Counted from the stretch's first letter, positions 18,587-27,690 are shown. The stretch: DNA of 64,000 bases from Flavipsychrobacter sp. (GCA_024508935.1 JANINW010000014.1:191540-255539); one strand, 5' to 3'. Notes: generated by a model from the sequence alone, not told the origin. Numbers and translations: made by a program.

Positions 18587-19117
18587 ATGAATACCATTAT
18601 TGAAACAGAAAGACTGATCATAAGGGAATTATTGCCGGAAGATGAAGCCGGCATGTTTGAGCTGGATAGCGATCCTGAAGTACATAAATACCTGGGCAAT
18701 AAGCCAATAAAGCATATAGAAGAGGCGAGGCGGGTCATAGAACTGATACGCCTGCAATATGAAACGAATGGAATAGGGCGGTGGGCTATGCTGGAAAAAA
18801 GCAGTGGCAATTTTATCGGGTGGACAGGCCTCAAACTGATCACGATTCCTATCAATGGCCATGTAAACTATTACGACCTGGGATACCGCATGATAAAGCG
18901 CTATTGGGGCAAGGGGTATGCAACAGAATCGGCCATAGCATCAAGAGATTACGCGTTTAATGTATTGAACACAGATAAGATATATGGTATGGCCGATATT
19001 AGCAATACAGCTTCTTGTAATGTATTGCAGAAGGCAGGACTGATGTACAGGCACGATTTTGAATATGACGGTACGCCGCATGCCTGGTTCGAAATGGAAA
19101 ATAGACCGAAGGAATAG
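18587..19117 (+). CDS. GNAT family N-acetyltransferase (RimJ/RimL type)
   Basis: A 176-residue acetyl-CoA-dependent acetyltransferase. It starts with the typical IETERLIIRELLPED strand and contains the family core DLGYRMIKRYWGKGYATES, where the R-x-x-G-x-G/A acetyl-CoA binding loop is RYWGKGYA, followed by NTASCNVLQKAGL. This is the subgroup that includes ribosomal protein and small-molecule acetylases, and the substrate cannot be predicted. The next gene starts 15 bases later on the same strand. Confidence 0.94.
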   Translation: MNTIIETERLIIRELLPEDEAGMFELDSDPEVHKYLGNKPIKHIEEARRVIELIRLQYETNGIGRWAMLEKSSGNFIGWTGLKLITIPINGHVNYYDLGYRMIKRYWGKGYATESAIASRDYAFNVLNTDKIYGMADISNTASCNVLQKAGLMYRHDFEYDGTPHAWFEMENRPKE

Positions 19118-19132
19118 CATATTTTCGCCTTC

Positions 19133-20440
19133 ATGAATACCAAGTACCCTTTTTATGCGCTTGTCGCATGCACCTTACTTAGTCTTTCTTCCTGCCGCAT
19201 ATTCCGTACAATTTCTTTTGGCCGAAAGATCAATAAAACCACACTGGAACAGGGTGCGGCTTTGCCGCAGGCACTACCTTTCCTGTATAAGAATGGCCGG
19301 GTGTATGTTTCTGTTCGTTTGCAAGACAAGCCAGACAGCGTTATTCTTATAATGGACACGGGTGCTCCTACCATCTTATTCTCTGACAGTACAAACAACC
19401 AGTACAATTTTGATATGAGACATGTAAAGCTGATGGCCGGCACTTTAAGTACTCCGTCTGCCGGAGCGGCTAAAAAAGCACCCACCATGTCTTATGCCAA
19501 AAAAGTAACATTGGATATTAATGGCAATAAACTCCGAAAGAAAGGAATGCCTGTGCAAGGTACAGGATTAACAGCGCTGACCTGTGATAATGCCAAGGGT
19601 TTATTGGGGGCCGATGTGTTAAGCAAATTTGGTTTGTATGTAGATATCAGGAACAGGTATATAGCATTGCATAAAAAAGGTATTGTGCCGGATAGTGTTA
19701 AGGCATACCCTTTCCGTATAAAGTTTAAAAAAGCAACCCTTTTCCAGCAATCTCCTTTTGCTTATGTAACTGTATTAGGAACCGAATACGACGCTATGTT
19801 TGATATGGGTGCAAATACCACGGTGTTGATGCAGTTTGATAATGAGCATACGAAGGAGTACCAGGAATTGCTGGCTAAAATACCGGAAAAGACACGTTTT
19901 GAAACCTATGCTGTGCATGGCGATATGAAAGGGTTTGATACTTCGAAAGGAGAACTGTACAGGATAATAATAGATACTATTCATGGCGAGAGCGGAAAGA
20001 TAACCTTCCCCGCGCAAAAAATAAGTGTACAGCCTAATGGTAACCTGCATGAAATTAAAGTAAACATAGGTACAGGCTGGATGGAACAATTTGTTTTCTT
20101 TATTGATTGGGATGATAAACTGATATACCTGAGACCAGCCATGGTCAAACCTCAAACTGTGCCACAATCACAACCCAAGGCTACCCCAAAGCCGGTTGCT
20201 CTTCGTTATCTGGACGCAAGAAAGGCACTGGTTGTGGCAATGGTAGATAAGAACAGTAAGCTATATGAAAGGGGGGTGAAAGCAGGTGCTGTTGTTACAA
20301 AAGTAAATGATCAAGCGGTAGCTGATATGTTTAAGGATAAGTCTGCATGCGAATCTGACAATATAGCTTCCGGATTGAATACTAAGATTGAAAGCCTGGA
20401 ACTGGAAATAGATGGTAAGCAGCAAAAAATAGAATTGTAA
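19133..20440 (+). CDS. Aspartic-protease-like lipoprotein with C-terminal PDZ domain
   Basis: A 435-residue predicted lipoprotein with lipobox LSLSSC (Cys21). Two copies of a retropepsin-like lobe are visible. The first has the catalytic motif IMDTGAPTILF (Asp75) and the GLLGADVL strand (157-164) followed by VDIRNRYIALH. The second has MFDMGANTTVLM (Asp224) and ends in WDDKLIYL. Residues about 355-435 form a PDZ domain (LYERGVKAGAVVTKVNDQAV). This resembles Bacteroidota clan AA aspartic protease/PDZ proteins, with two lobes as in pepsin. The second site has Met where Thr or Ser is usual, so activity is uncertain. It follows the GNAT gene by 15 bases. Confidence 0.85.
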   Translation: MNTKYPFYALVACTLLSLSSCRIFRTISFGRKINKTTLEQGAALPQALPFLYKNGRVYVSVRLQDKPDSVILIMDTGAPTILFSDSTNNQYNFDMRHVKLMAGTLSTPSAGAAKKAPTMSYAKKVTLDINGNKLRKKGMPVQGTGLTALTCDNAKGLLGADVLSKFGLYVDIRNRYIALHKKGIVPDSVKAYPFRIKFKKATLFQQSPFAYVTVLGTEYDAMFDMGANTTVLMQFDNEHTKEYQELLAKIPEKTRFETYAVHGDMKGFDTSKGELYRIIIDTIHGESGKITFPAQKISVQPNGNLHEIKVNIGTGWMEQFVFFIDWDDKLIYLRPAMVKPQTVPQSQPKATPKPVALRYLDARKALVVAMVDKNSKLYERGVKAGAVVTKVNDQAVADMFKDKSACESDNIASGLNTKIESLELEIDGKQQKIEL

Positions 20441-20475
20441 AAATAAAAGGCCCTGATGGGCCTTTTATTTTTTTA
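20441..20475. terminator. Bidirectional terminator between convergent genes
   Basis: AAATAAAAGGCCC and GGGCCTTTTATTT form a perfect 13-bp stem around TGAT with T-runs on both strands. It serves the protease-like gene and the SPFH gene. Confidence 0.93.
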
Positions 20476-20478
20476 AGA

Positions 20479-22404
20479 TTATTGAGAAGACTCATTGCCT
20501 TTGTTCATTTTTTTATCAGCATCCATCATTTCCATTAGTTTCAGCCCTAGCAGTCCATTCATAGAACCGTCGGTACCATTGCCGCCGTTGATGATGATAT
20601 CCGGTATCACCTTAATAGTATTGCGGCCTATTTCCTCGGTTATTTTATAGCGTGTGAAATTATCGCCACCCATAGCTTTAACCTGCAACTCATACGCTTC
20701 TGCAGTAGACTTACCTATGGCCAGTATCTTCTCTGCCTCCGCGTTACCGGTTTTGGCAATTTTTTCTGCTTCTGCAACCGCATTTAGTTTTGTTGATTCT
20801 GCCTGTGCTCCTGCTCTTAATTTTGTAGCTTCCGATTCTGCATTGGCGCGCATTTTTGTAGCTTCAGCTTCTGCATTTACTTGGAGTTTCAGGCTGGTGG
20901 CATCACCTTCTGCTTTTTTAACGGTAGCGTCGGCAGTACGTTGGGCTATCTCCACACTTTGCTGGGCTTTAACAATATCCTTCTGCATATCAGCAATGGC
21001 AGTTTCCCGTTCCACACCCTGGCGCTTTTCTTGTGCCATACGTTGTGTTTCGTATGTCTTCTCTTCTTCCTGTGCTATTTTTCTGTCTGTAAGCGTTTTC
21101 ATCAATGCTTCTGGTGGTACGATATCTCCTATAAGCGTATCTACTGCATTTACATTATATTCTTCCAGTACCCGCCGAATATGCTCTTTGGCAGCTTCCT
21201 GTCTTTCTTTACGTGTAGACAGGAACGAAATAACATCGCTGTCTTGCGCTGAGTTGCGGAAATAGTTACCGATAGTAGGTTCCAGCACCTGCGATACTAG
21301 GTTGTTCATACTGCCAAAGCGGGCAATGACCTTAGGAGCTTCATTGGCAGGCACGTGTATGATCTGGGCAACATCAAGATTGAAAGGGAAACCGTCTTTA
21401 GAGCGGACGGTAATGGTAGAGAGGTTCTTATCGAGCGAATGTGCTTCACTGCGTGCATTTGCCCAGTTTAACACAAGGTTGGTGGTAGGTACAAGTTCCA
21501 CTTTCATGGTGTATTTGTTAATGGGATATTTGCCGGGTCCAAGGGGTTCTAGCCATACTCCCCTGAAACCCTTACTAACAATATTGCCGTGCTTAAATGT
21601 ATCCCCGGTCTGGTCTTTACCGTCTTCGCCTATATAACTGATCACAACACCAACATGGCCTATCGGCACATCGGTCATAGGTGTTTCTTCAATCTGTACT
21701 GCCCAGGGATTAATATAATAGGATCCCGCCAGGATAACTTGTGGCTGCAGGCCGCGGGAGCCCGAATTATTGAGGAAAGTATCAATATCCTGGAAGTTAT
21801 TATGCCCGGAGATCATACTGCCTGCTATTTGCCCGGTGGGTATAGGTTCACCGTCCAGGGTGGTTACTATACCTACCATATTTTCATGTATGATTACCTG
21901 GTCTGTTATGGCAATATCAAACAGGTAAGTGTTGATACGATAAGAGCCTGCTGTGATATAGGCTGTTTGGCGGCCACGTTGCCCGCCATTACTTAAAAAT
22001 TTATTTGCATCCTGGAAATTGTCACATTCTATTTTACGGGCTAGTATACGGCCGGTAGGTATCTCACTGCCATCTTTAGAAAGTACCAGTCCTATTTTAC
22101 CCTCTGGTATTACTGTAAAGGGTACCATATCTACGCTAAATTGCCATGGCCACATAAACCAGTATAAGCCTGGTGCCAGGGTTTGTGCCTGGAAACCTGC
22201 TTCGCCTTTGGTTGCAATAATACGCCCGTCGGGCAACTCACGGTTGCCGCCAAATAAAACAAATTTCTTAGTGACAAGTCCTATCCTGTTTTCGGGCACT
22301 ATAACCATCCCAAAGATGACCCGTAAAATAAATTTGTAAAAAATAATAGCTAAGATCAATGCAATTACCCACCAGTATTGGGTAACGATGTTAGAAAGAG
22401 ACAT
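20479..22404 (-). CDS. SPFH/Band 7 (flotillin-like) protein with four N-terminal repeats
   Basis: A 641-residue membrane-anchored protein. One helix (residues 12-34) precedes four tandem repeats of about 60-67 residues at about 36-92, 99-164, 172-238 and 246-302. They share a start like IPEGKIGLV and an end like GPGKYPIN or AGSYRIN. The second and third also share PTG and NFQD...FL segments. A Band 7/SPFH domain (about 305-440) and a long Ala/Glu-rich coiled coil (about 440-575, with EAEATK-type repeats) follow, and the C-terminus is glycine-rich. SPFH proteins form large oligomeric membrane cages or scaffolds. The repeat-plus-SPFH-plus-coil order is reminiscent of major vault protein. A single-gene unit. 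Confidence 0.92.
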   Translation of the reverse strand: MSLSNIVTQYWWVIALILAIIFYKFILRVIFGMVIVPENRIGLVTKKFVLFGGNRELPDGRIIATKGEAGFQAQTLAPGLYWFMWPWQFSVDMVPFTVIPEGKIGLVLSKDGSEIPTGRILARKIECDNFQDANKFLSNGGQRGRQTAYITAGSYRINTYLFDIAITDQVIIHENMVGIVTTLDGEPIPTGQIAGSMISGHNNFQDIDTFLNNSGSRGLQPQVILAGSYYINPWAVQIEETPMTDVPIGHVGVVISYIGEDGKDQTGDTFKHGNIVSKGFRGVWLEPLGPGKYPINKYTMKVELVPTTNLVLNWANARSEAHSLDKNLSTITVRSKDGFPFNLDVAQIIHVPANEAPKVIARFGSMNNLVSQVLEPTIGNYFRNSAQDSDVISFLSTRKERQEAAKEHIRRVLEEYNVNAVDTLIGDIVPPEALMKTLTDRKIAQEEEKTYETQRMAQEKRQGVERETAIADMQKDIVKAQQSVEIAQRTADATVKKAEGDATSLKLQVNAEAEATKMRANAESEATKLRAGAQAESTKLNAVAEAEKIAKTGNAEAEKILAIGKSTAEAYELQVKAMGGDNFTRYKITEEIGRNTIKVIPDIIINGGNGTDGSMNGLLGLKLMEMMDADKKMNKGNESSQ

Positions 22405-22802
22405 AAAGGTGTGTGTTTAGTTGAAAAGTTGAATAAGATATATGCACGCAAATCTCACGGGAAATGCGCTAAAAGATAAATTATGCAGGAACATTAAAAT
22501 GTAGAAGGCGGATGTACCATCTTTCTATGGTTCACCATATTTTCCTTTATATAGAAGCAAATGGAAGGAGTAACAGGTACAGCCTTTGTGAAAAAGAAAG
22601 AAAAAACGAAGCGGGTAATAACTTCAGCGTTCAAAATAGAATACTTGCGCATTCAAAGGGTATATTATTACATAAATATACGCATTATTCTATTTATAAT
22701 AAAATATTTCACTCAATATTTTCCAATCAGCACTGAGCTAACAATATCACGTCTAAGATATTCTATTCAATTGGGGCATGATTATTTAATTGCTTCATTT
22801 AT
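22405..22802. other. Intergenic region without a supported gene
   Basis: This 398-base AT-rich gap lies between divergent genes. Two short plus-strand frames here (22512-22736 and 22561-22839) encode low-complexity, Ile/Tyr/Lys-rich peptides without family features or a good ribosome binding site, so I do not call them. On the minus strand a TATCTTTT box near 22468-22475 could be the -7 element of the SPFH gene. Confidence 0.5.
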
Positions 22803-24005
22803 ATGGATTTACACTCTCATCATCCCTATTGGCTCATGAAGAGCGGTATTGTGAAGCCCTATGTTTCGTTACAGGAAAATACCCAGGTAGATGTGGCTAT
22901 AATTGGTGGGGGTATTAGCGGTGCGTTAATAGCTTACTACTTGGCAAATGAAGATACCAGTAGTTGCGTGATAGACCGGAGGCATATAGGTATGGGAAGC
23001 ACGGCTGCCAGCACAGCTTTGCTGCAATATGAAATTGATACACCTATAAGAAAACTAAAGGAATACGTTGGACTGTACAATGCCATAAAAAGTTACGAAT
23101 TGTGCCGCAAGGCTATTTACAATATTCAAACTATTTGCGGCAAACTCAAGAAATCTGCATCTTTCAGTTTAAGGCCCAGCCTCCATTATGCCAGTTTCAA
23201 AAGTCATTTTAAAGGTCTTTACGAAGAGTATAGCTTACGTAAAACCTATGGTTTTGATGTAAAATGGATGCAGCCGGATGAACTGCAGGATAAATTCGGG
23301 TTTACGGCGCCTGGTGCTATTTTTTCGGGAGATGGTGCAGAGGTTGATGCTTACCTGCTAACACACCATCTTTTATCGCACTACCAGGCAAAAGGACATG
23401 CAGTATATGATAATACTGATGTGCTGAATATTGTTCATAATAAGCGTGGTGTAGAGCTTGAAACAGCTGATGGATATAAAGTAAATGCTAAAAAACTGGT
23501 GATAGCCTGTGGTTACGAAAGCCTCAGGTATATACCAAGGAAAGTAGCAGAATTACATTCTACTTATGCATTGGTTACCGAACCATTGAGGCAGCATAAG
23601 CTATGGTATAAGAATAGCCTGGTTTGGGAAACTGCAGACCTTTACCTGTACTTCAGGGCGGTAGATGGTAACAGGATACTGATAGGTGGCAAGGACGATA
23701 AATTTTACAACCCGGATGTACGGGATGCGAGGATAAAACAAAAATCCAAAGCATTGATCGACACTTTTCAGAAAAAGATGAGCGGCATTCCGGTGAAGGC
23801 TGATTTTAGCTGGGCCGGTACTTTTGCTGTTACAAAAGACGGCCTGCCTTATATCGGGTCTATCCCCGAAATGCCGCATACATATTTTGCATTAGGGTTT
23901 GGCGGCAACGGTATTACCTTCAGCGTTATTGCAGCCGAAATGATAAAAGACCTGGTACGAACCGGTAAAACGCCTAATAAAGATTTGTTTTCCTTCAATC
24001 GATAG
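22803..24005 (+). CDS. FAD-dependent oxidoreductase (DAO family)
   Basis: A 400-residue flavoprotein of the D-amino acid oxidase/glycine oxidase group. The FAD-binding dinucleotide fold is VDVAIIGGGISGALIAYYL near the N-terminus, followed by GMGSTAASTALLQYEID. The C-terminal FAD contact GLPYIGSIPEMPHTYFALGF and GFGGNGITFSVIAAEMI are typical for gamma-glutamylputrescine oxidase/glycine oxidase-like enzymes. The substrate is probably an amine or amino acid, but not identified. It stands alone with no pathway neighbours. Translation could also begin at Met12 (22836). Confidence 0.92.
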   Translation: MDLHSHHPYWLMKSGIVKPYVSLQENTQVDVAIIGGGISGALIAYYLANEDTSSCVIDRRHIGMGSTAASTALLQYEIDTPIRKLKEYVGLYNAIKSYELCRKAIYNIQTICGKLKKSASFSLRPSLHYASFKSHFKGLYEEYSLRKTYGFDVKWMQPDELQDKFGFTAPGAIFSGDGAEVDAYLLTHHLLSHYQAKGHAVYDNTDVLNIVHNKRGVELETADGYKVNAKKLVIACGYESLRYIPRKVAELHSTYALVTEPLRQHKLWYKNSLVWETADLYLYFRAVDGNRILIGGKDDKFYNPDVRDARIKQKSKALIDTFQKKMSGIPVKADFSWAGTFAVTKDGLPYIGSIPEMPHTYFALGFGGNGITFSVIAAEMIKDLVRTGKTPNKDLFSFNR

Positions 24006-24028
24006 TGCATTTTCCAACGCGGGAGATT

Positions 24029-24559
24029 TTATGCAATATGTGACTGAGGTTTATTCTTTTTTATAATGAGTGCCGATACCAGGCTTACAACAATTACAGC
24101 TGGCAGTGGCTCTATAAATGTATAGGCTACAAACATTACGGGATTTTGGTAACCTTCTTTATAAGCTTTCATCTGCTCCATTTGCTTCTGGATAGCCTCA
24201 GCCGATTTCCCGTTTTTAGCCATTTCTTCTGTAATATAGGCCGCATACTTATCGAAAAAATCAGGCATAAGTGTATGGTAAACTACAGCCCATGTGGCTA
24301 CATAAAAAATGCTGGATATAAGCCCGATCAGTAAACCTATTTGTATAGCCTTGCCGAAACTTATCCGGCCGCTTCCTATCTTATCGCGGTAAGCCGCCAT
24401 GGCAAAATACATAACAGACATGGATAATATCATGGATGTGAATCCAACCAGCATGCCATATCTGAAACCTATTTTGTCTGAAAATGCCCAGGCTATAGTC
24501 ATGAGAGCTACCGTGATAATGCCTGAAAGTCCGCCGTAATTGATAATGATTTTTTTCAT
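24029..24559 (-). CDS. DUF4199 domain membrane protein
   Basis: A 176-residue inner-membrane protein from ATG 24559, which has AGGAAAAAC just upstream; the longer frame to 24658 adds 33 residues unlike the family. Four hydrophobic segments are visible, with a charged loop between the last two (ITEEMAKNGKSAEAIQKQMEQ). The N-terminal KKIIINYGGLSGIITVALM and the GSGRISFGKAIQIGLLIGLISS region are typical of DUF4199. The function is unknown. In related genomes such genes often sit near glycosyltransferase or regulator genes; here it lies next to a membrane LuxR-type gene. Confidence 0.9.
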   Translation of the reverse strand: MKKIIINYGGLSGIITVALMTIAWAFSDKIGFRYGMLVGFTSMILSMSVMYFAMAAYRDKIGSGRISFGKAIQIGLLIGLISSIFYVATWAVVYHTLMPDFFDKYAAYITEEMAKNGKSAEAIQKQMEQMKAYKEGYQNPVMFVAYTFIEPLPAVIVVSLVSALIIKKNKPQSHIA

Positions 24560-24685
24560 AAGTTTTTCCTGATTTTGTTGGGCAAATAAACAGCTGACAC
24601 CCGTTTCCCCATTCATACTAAAGTATGATTTCGCTTTTTCTGCACTGAAATAGTGCAAAAGTAGTATCGATATCGTGAAAATTTT

Positions 24686-25144
24686 CTATGCGATAAGCTG
24701 TAATGCGCGTGCCTTTGTTACTGCCTGCGTTCTGCGCTTTACATCCAGTTTAAGGAAAAGGTTGGATGTATGTGTCTTAATGGTATGTATGGATACAAAC
24801 AGTTTATCGGCAATTTCCTGGTTGCTCATACCCGCAGCCATTAATTCCAGTATTTCCAGTTCCCGTTTACTAATGCCGGTTTTTTCTAATGCTTTATCGT
24901 TCAATTCAAATGGGTGCCGGGCTGGTGCATTTATATACACAGGTACTTGTTTTTCAATCAATATCTCTTTTTTGCCGGCAAATCTTTTACCTGCCGTTAT
25001 GCCTACCAGGGTGAAAATTGCTGCCAGGATGCCTCCATAAAGTTCCAGCGAGTGGTTGACAAGCACCAGTTTATATTGCAGCACCTGTAAGAGCACTGCT
25101 GCTACAGCCAAGAGGATACCATATATAATAAATCGTTTATTCAT
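24686..25144 (-). CDS. Membrane-anchored LuxR-type transcriptional regulator
   Basis: A 152-residue protein with two N-terminal membrane helices (about residues 4-25 and 33-52) followed by a short linker and a LuxR/FixJ helix-turn-helix (about 90-148: SKRELEILELMAAGMSNQEIADKLFVSIHTIKTHTSNLF). There is no receiver or autoinducer domain, so any signal would have to act through the membrane part or a partner. The DUF4199 gene lies 126 bases downstream on the same strand and could be such a partner. The start Met at 25144 is preferred to 25156 because MNKRFIIYG is followed directly by the first helix. Confidence 0.9.
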   Translation of the reverse strand: MNKRFIIYGILLAVAAVLLQVLQYKLVLVNHSLELYGGILAAIFTLVGITAGKRFAGKKEILIEKQVPVYINAPARHPFELNDKALEKTGISKRELEILELMAAGMSNQEIADKLFVSIHTIKTHTSNLFLKLDVKRRTQAVTKARALQLIA

Positions 25145-25222
25145 GCCTGTGAACAAAGATAAATTATCTTGTGGCTGCCTTTATAGCATGGGTATGGTTT
25201 TTTAAGCATCAGCAATAAAGTA

Positions 25223-27094
25223 TTGTATTTGAATACTTTCATAAAAATATGCTTGGTTTTCAGCTGCCTGTTCGCCTGTTTATCTACTGCTTTAGCACAA
25301 AACAGGACAGATACCTTGATACTGGACAGCGTTAAGCTGGCGCCTAAATATAAATTCCTGAATAAGGTAATAAGAAGCACGATCGTAGCTATAAAAAGAA
25401 CACCTGCCGACACTACCCAGCAAAAAGCCATCAATGCTAAAGCCGATAAAGCCTACAAAAGATATGAAGGAAAATATGTCAGGAATATTATTGTAAAGCA
25501 ACTCAGGTTTGACCAGTTTGTGACCGATGATGAAGAACGCATAATTGTATTTGGCACCAGGCTACTGAACTCACTACATGCCGATACACGCGATTGGGTA
25601 GTAAGGGATAATGTTTTTATACGCAAAGGGGATGAGGTAAATGCTTATAAAGTAGCTGATAATGAACGCTATCTCCGGACGCTGCCTTTTATACAAGATG
25701 CCCGTATTGTAATAAAGCCTGTATTAGGGCAACCGGACTCGGCCGATTTGGTTGTAATAACCCGTGATTTATTCAGTATTACAGGCGGTGTTGATTTTGG
25801 AAATCCTAAGAACATTAAAGCTGATATCTCCGACGTAAATTTCCTGGGGATGGGGCAGCGCCTGCAATATGATTTTATTGTAGACCAGGCACGCTCCCCG
25901 GTATTTGGATTTAATACCTATTACCGCAAAAACAATATCGGTGGCTCATTTGTAGATGCTACAATTGGTTATTCACAGATAAACCCCAATATAGCAGATG
26001 AGGAAAAAGAAGAGCGGGCAACCTATTTTCAGCTGGATAAAGCATTGGTATCTCCTTATATGCGCACAGCCGGAGGCCTGTATTTAGCCCACCGTGAAAG
26101 TTTTCAAAAATACCCGCGCGAGGCGGATAGCCAGTTTTATAAATATAGCAACAATAGCGTTGACGCGTGGGCAGGCTACAATATTGCCGATAGAAAATTG
26201 CTCAACAGTAATAAGATACGTGACCGTCGTTTCATTGCATTACGCTATGCACAAACCAATTTCGATAAGCAGCCTGGGCAAGTGAAGAATAAGATAGATG
26301 CAGACTTCAGTGATATGCAGGCTGTATTAGGTGCTATTACCTTCTTCAGGCAGGATTTTTATAAAACAAATTATATCTATGGGTTCGGTACTACAGAAGA
26401 TGTGCCCTACGGGTACAATATATCGGTAGTAAGTGGCTGGCAGCGCCTGGCAGAATTGAAGCGGCCTTATACAGGCATAACAGCCAGCAAGTATTGGGTC
26501 TCTCCTTCAGGCCGGTTCTTACGCGCTACGTTGCGCACAGGTTCTTTTTATAATAAGGGTAAGCTGCAGGATGCAGGCGTATTGCTGGCCACAACTGTAT
26601 TTTTACGGTTATACGAATGGCGTAAATTGCTCGTACGCCCTTATTTTGCCGCGAGCTATGCACGGCTGTTCGATCATATAACAGGCGATGACTTGTATAT
26701 CAATAACCCGTTCGGATTGCGGAATGCCAGTGGTACGGATATAGCCGGCTACCAACGCGTCAATCTCAATACCGAGACCTCTGTGTTTCTGAATTATAAA
26801 TTGTTAGGTTTCAAGTTCGCTACCATATTAGGGGCAAATGCTACTTTACTCACACCCAATAGCCTGGGCATTAATAAATCAGACGTATATGCTGCCGTTG
26901 AAGCAGGCCTGCGTGCAAGAAATGAGAACCTGGTATTTGGTACGCTTGAATTGAGGGCTGCTTATTTCCCGCGCCCAATTCCTAATATGCCAGTGTTTCG
27001 CATCATTTATACGCCCAATCTCCGCTTCCGCTACAACACTAACTATGTAGTGAAACCGGATTTTGTGAATTATAATGCCGATGATAATTATTAG
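25223..27094 (+). CDS. Omp85/BamA-like outer membrane beta-barrel protein
   Basis: A 623-residue protein with a signal peptide (about residues 1-25, ending TALAQ). Residues about 80-180 resemble a POTRA-type domain (EVNAYKVADNERYLRTLPFI followed by DARIVIKPV). The rest is a beta-barrel rich in aromatic alternating strands (YRKNNIGGSFVDATIGYSQI, FATILGANATLLTPN). The length is shorter than BamA and matches single-POTRA Omp85-like proteins of unknown role. No ATG occurs before the signal peptide in this frame, so a TTG at 25223 (or 25229) seems to be the start. It diverges from the LuxR-type gene. Confidence 0.82.
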   Translation: MYLNTFIKICLVFSCLFACLSTALAQNRTDTLILDSVKLAPKYKFLNKVIRSTIVAIKRTPADTTQQKAINAKADKAYKRYEGKYVRNIIVKQLRFDQFVTDDEERIIVFGTRLLNSLHADTRDWVVRDNVFIRKGDEVNAYKVADNERYLRTLPFIQDARIVIKPVLGQPDSADLVVITRDLFSITGGVDFGNPKNIKADISDVNFLGMGQRLQYDFIVDQARSPVFGFNTYYRKNNIGGSFVDATIGYSQINPNIADEEKEERATYFQLDKALVSPYMRTAGGLYLAHRESFQKYPREADSQFYKYSNNSVDAWAGYNIADRKLLNSNKIRDRRFIALRYAQTNFDKQPGQVKNKIDADFSDMQAVLGAITFFRQDFYKTNYIYGFGTTEDVPYGYNISVVSGWQRLAELKRPYTGITASKYWVSPSGRFLRATLRTGSFYNKGKLQDAGVLLATTVFLRLYEWRKLLVRPYFAASYARLFDHITGDDLYINNPFGLRNASGTDIAGYQRVNLNTETSVFLNYKLLGFKFATILGANATLLTPNSLGINKSDVYAAVEAGLRARNENLVFGTLELRAAYFPRPIPNMPVFRIIYTPNLRFRYNTNYVVKPDFVNYNADDNY

Positions 27095-27181
27095 GTGGCA
27101 TGGTTTTTTAACTTACTTCATCAGCGTATTTCGCTCTGATTGCCTAAGCATGGTTCTTAGACCAATAGAGATGATCATACA

Positions 27182-27216
27182 AAAAGCCCGGGATGTTTTA
27201 TCCCGGGCTTTTATTA
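27182..27216 (+). terminator. Strong intrinsic terminator after the Omp85-like gene
   Basis: AAAAGCCCGGGAT and ATCCCGGGCTTTT form a perfect 13-bp stem around GTTTT, followed by an AT-rich tail. It lies about 90 bases after the stop and just before the next gene. Confidence 0.93.
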
Positions 27217-27228
27217 TATTTATAAAGT

Positions 27229-27681
27229 ATGAGAAGTGTATGGTTTTTATTTTTCCTTCTTGTATTTACGTCTTTCCGCACACCCTCTGTTACAGATGAG
27301 CAGAAGCGGATAGCCATACTTACATCCGGCAAATGGCTAATGGCCGATAGCTACGCACGTTATAATGTCAATGGCACTATCGTAAAACGCAGCAGGTGGC
27401 ATTTATTGGATAGTTGTTTCAAGGATAATATAATGGTGTTCGGTAAAACGGGCCACCTTTATTACGACCAGGGAAAGCTGATGTGTAAACCCTTTCCATC
27501 GCGGGTAGACAGTTCCTTCAAATGGAGACTGGACAACAGCAGCAATCTTATCTGGCTGGATGGCCAGGTATTCGTACAAGCCCTATTTATAGAATATATT
27601 TCTGATTCTGTACTTGAAGTAAATGAGCATTATATATTTGGCGATTCTGCGTTTATTAAAGTGTATAAACACCTTAAATAA
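27229..27681 (+). CDS. Secreted lipocalin-like protein
   Basis: A 150-residue protein with an N-terminal hydrophobic segment (RSVWFLFFLLVFTSF). The SGKWLMADSY start, the LLDSCFKDNIMVFGKTGHLYY region and the Cys in GKLMCKP match the pattern of Bacteroidota lipocalin-like domains, in which the two Cys can form a disulfide. This is based on pattern resemblance only. It begins 17 bases after the preceding terminator, so its promoter must overlap that region or lie within the hairpin. No function can be given. Confidence 0.72.
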   Translation: MRSVWFLFFLLVFTSFRTPSVTDEQKRIAILTSGKWLMADSYARYNVNGTIVKRSRWHLLDSCFKDNIMVFGKTGHLYYDQGKLMCKPFPSRVDSSFKWRLDNSSNLIWLDGQVFVQALFIEYISDSVLEVNEHYIFGDSAFIKVYKHLK

Positions 27682-27690
27682 TCCACATTT

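Noticed and set aside
20654..21265. 203-residue plus-strand frame inside the SPFH gene
   Set aside because: It is the mirror of the Ala/Glu-rich coiled-coil codons of the SPFH gene, giving a Ser/Ala-rich sequence with no protein features.
22512..22839. Two overlapping short plus-strand frames ahead of the FAD oxidoreductase
   Set aside because: They encode low-complexity, Ile/Tyr/Lys-rich peptides without motifs, overlap each other in different frames and lack ribosome binding sites; they reflect AT-rich DNA with few stops.
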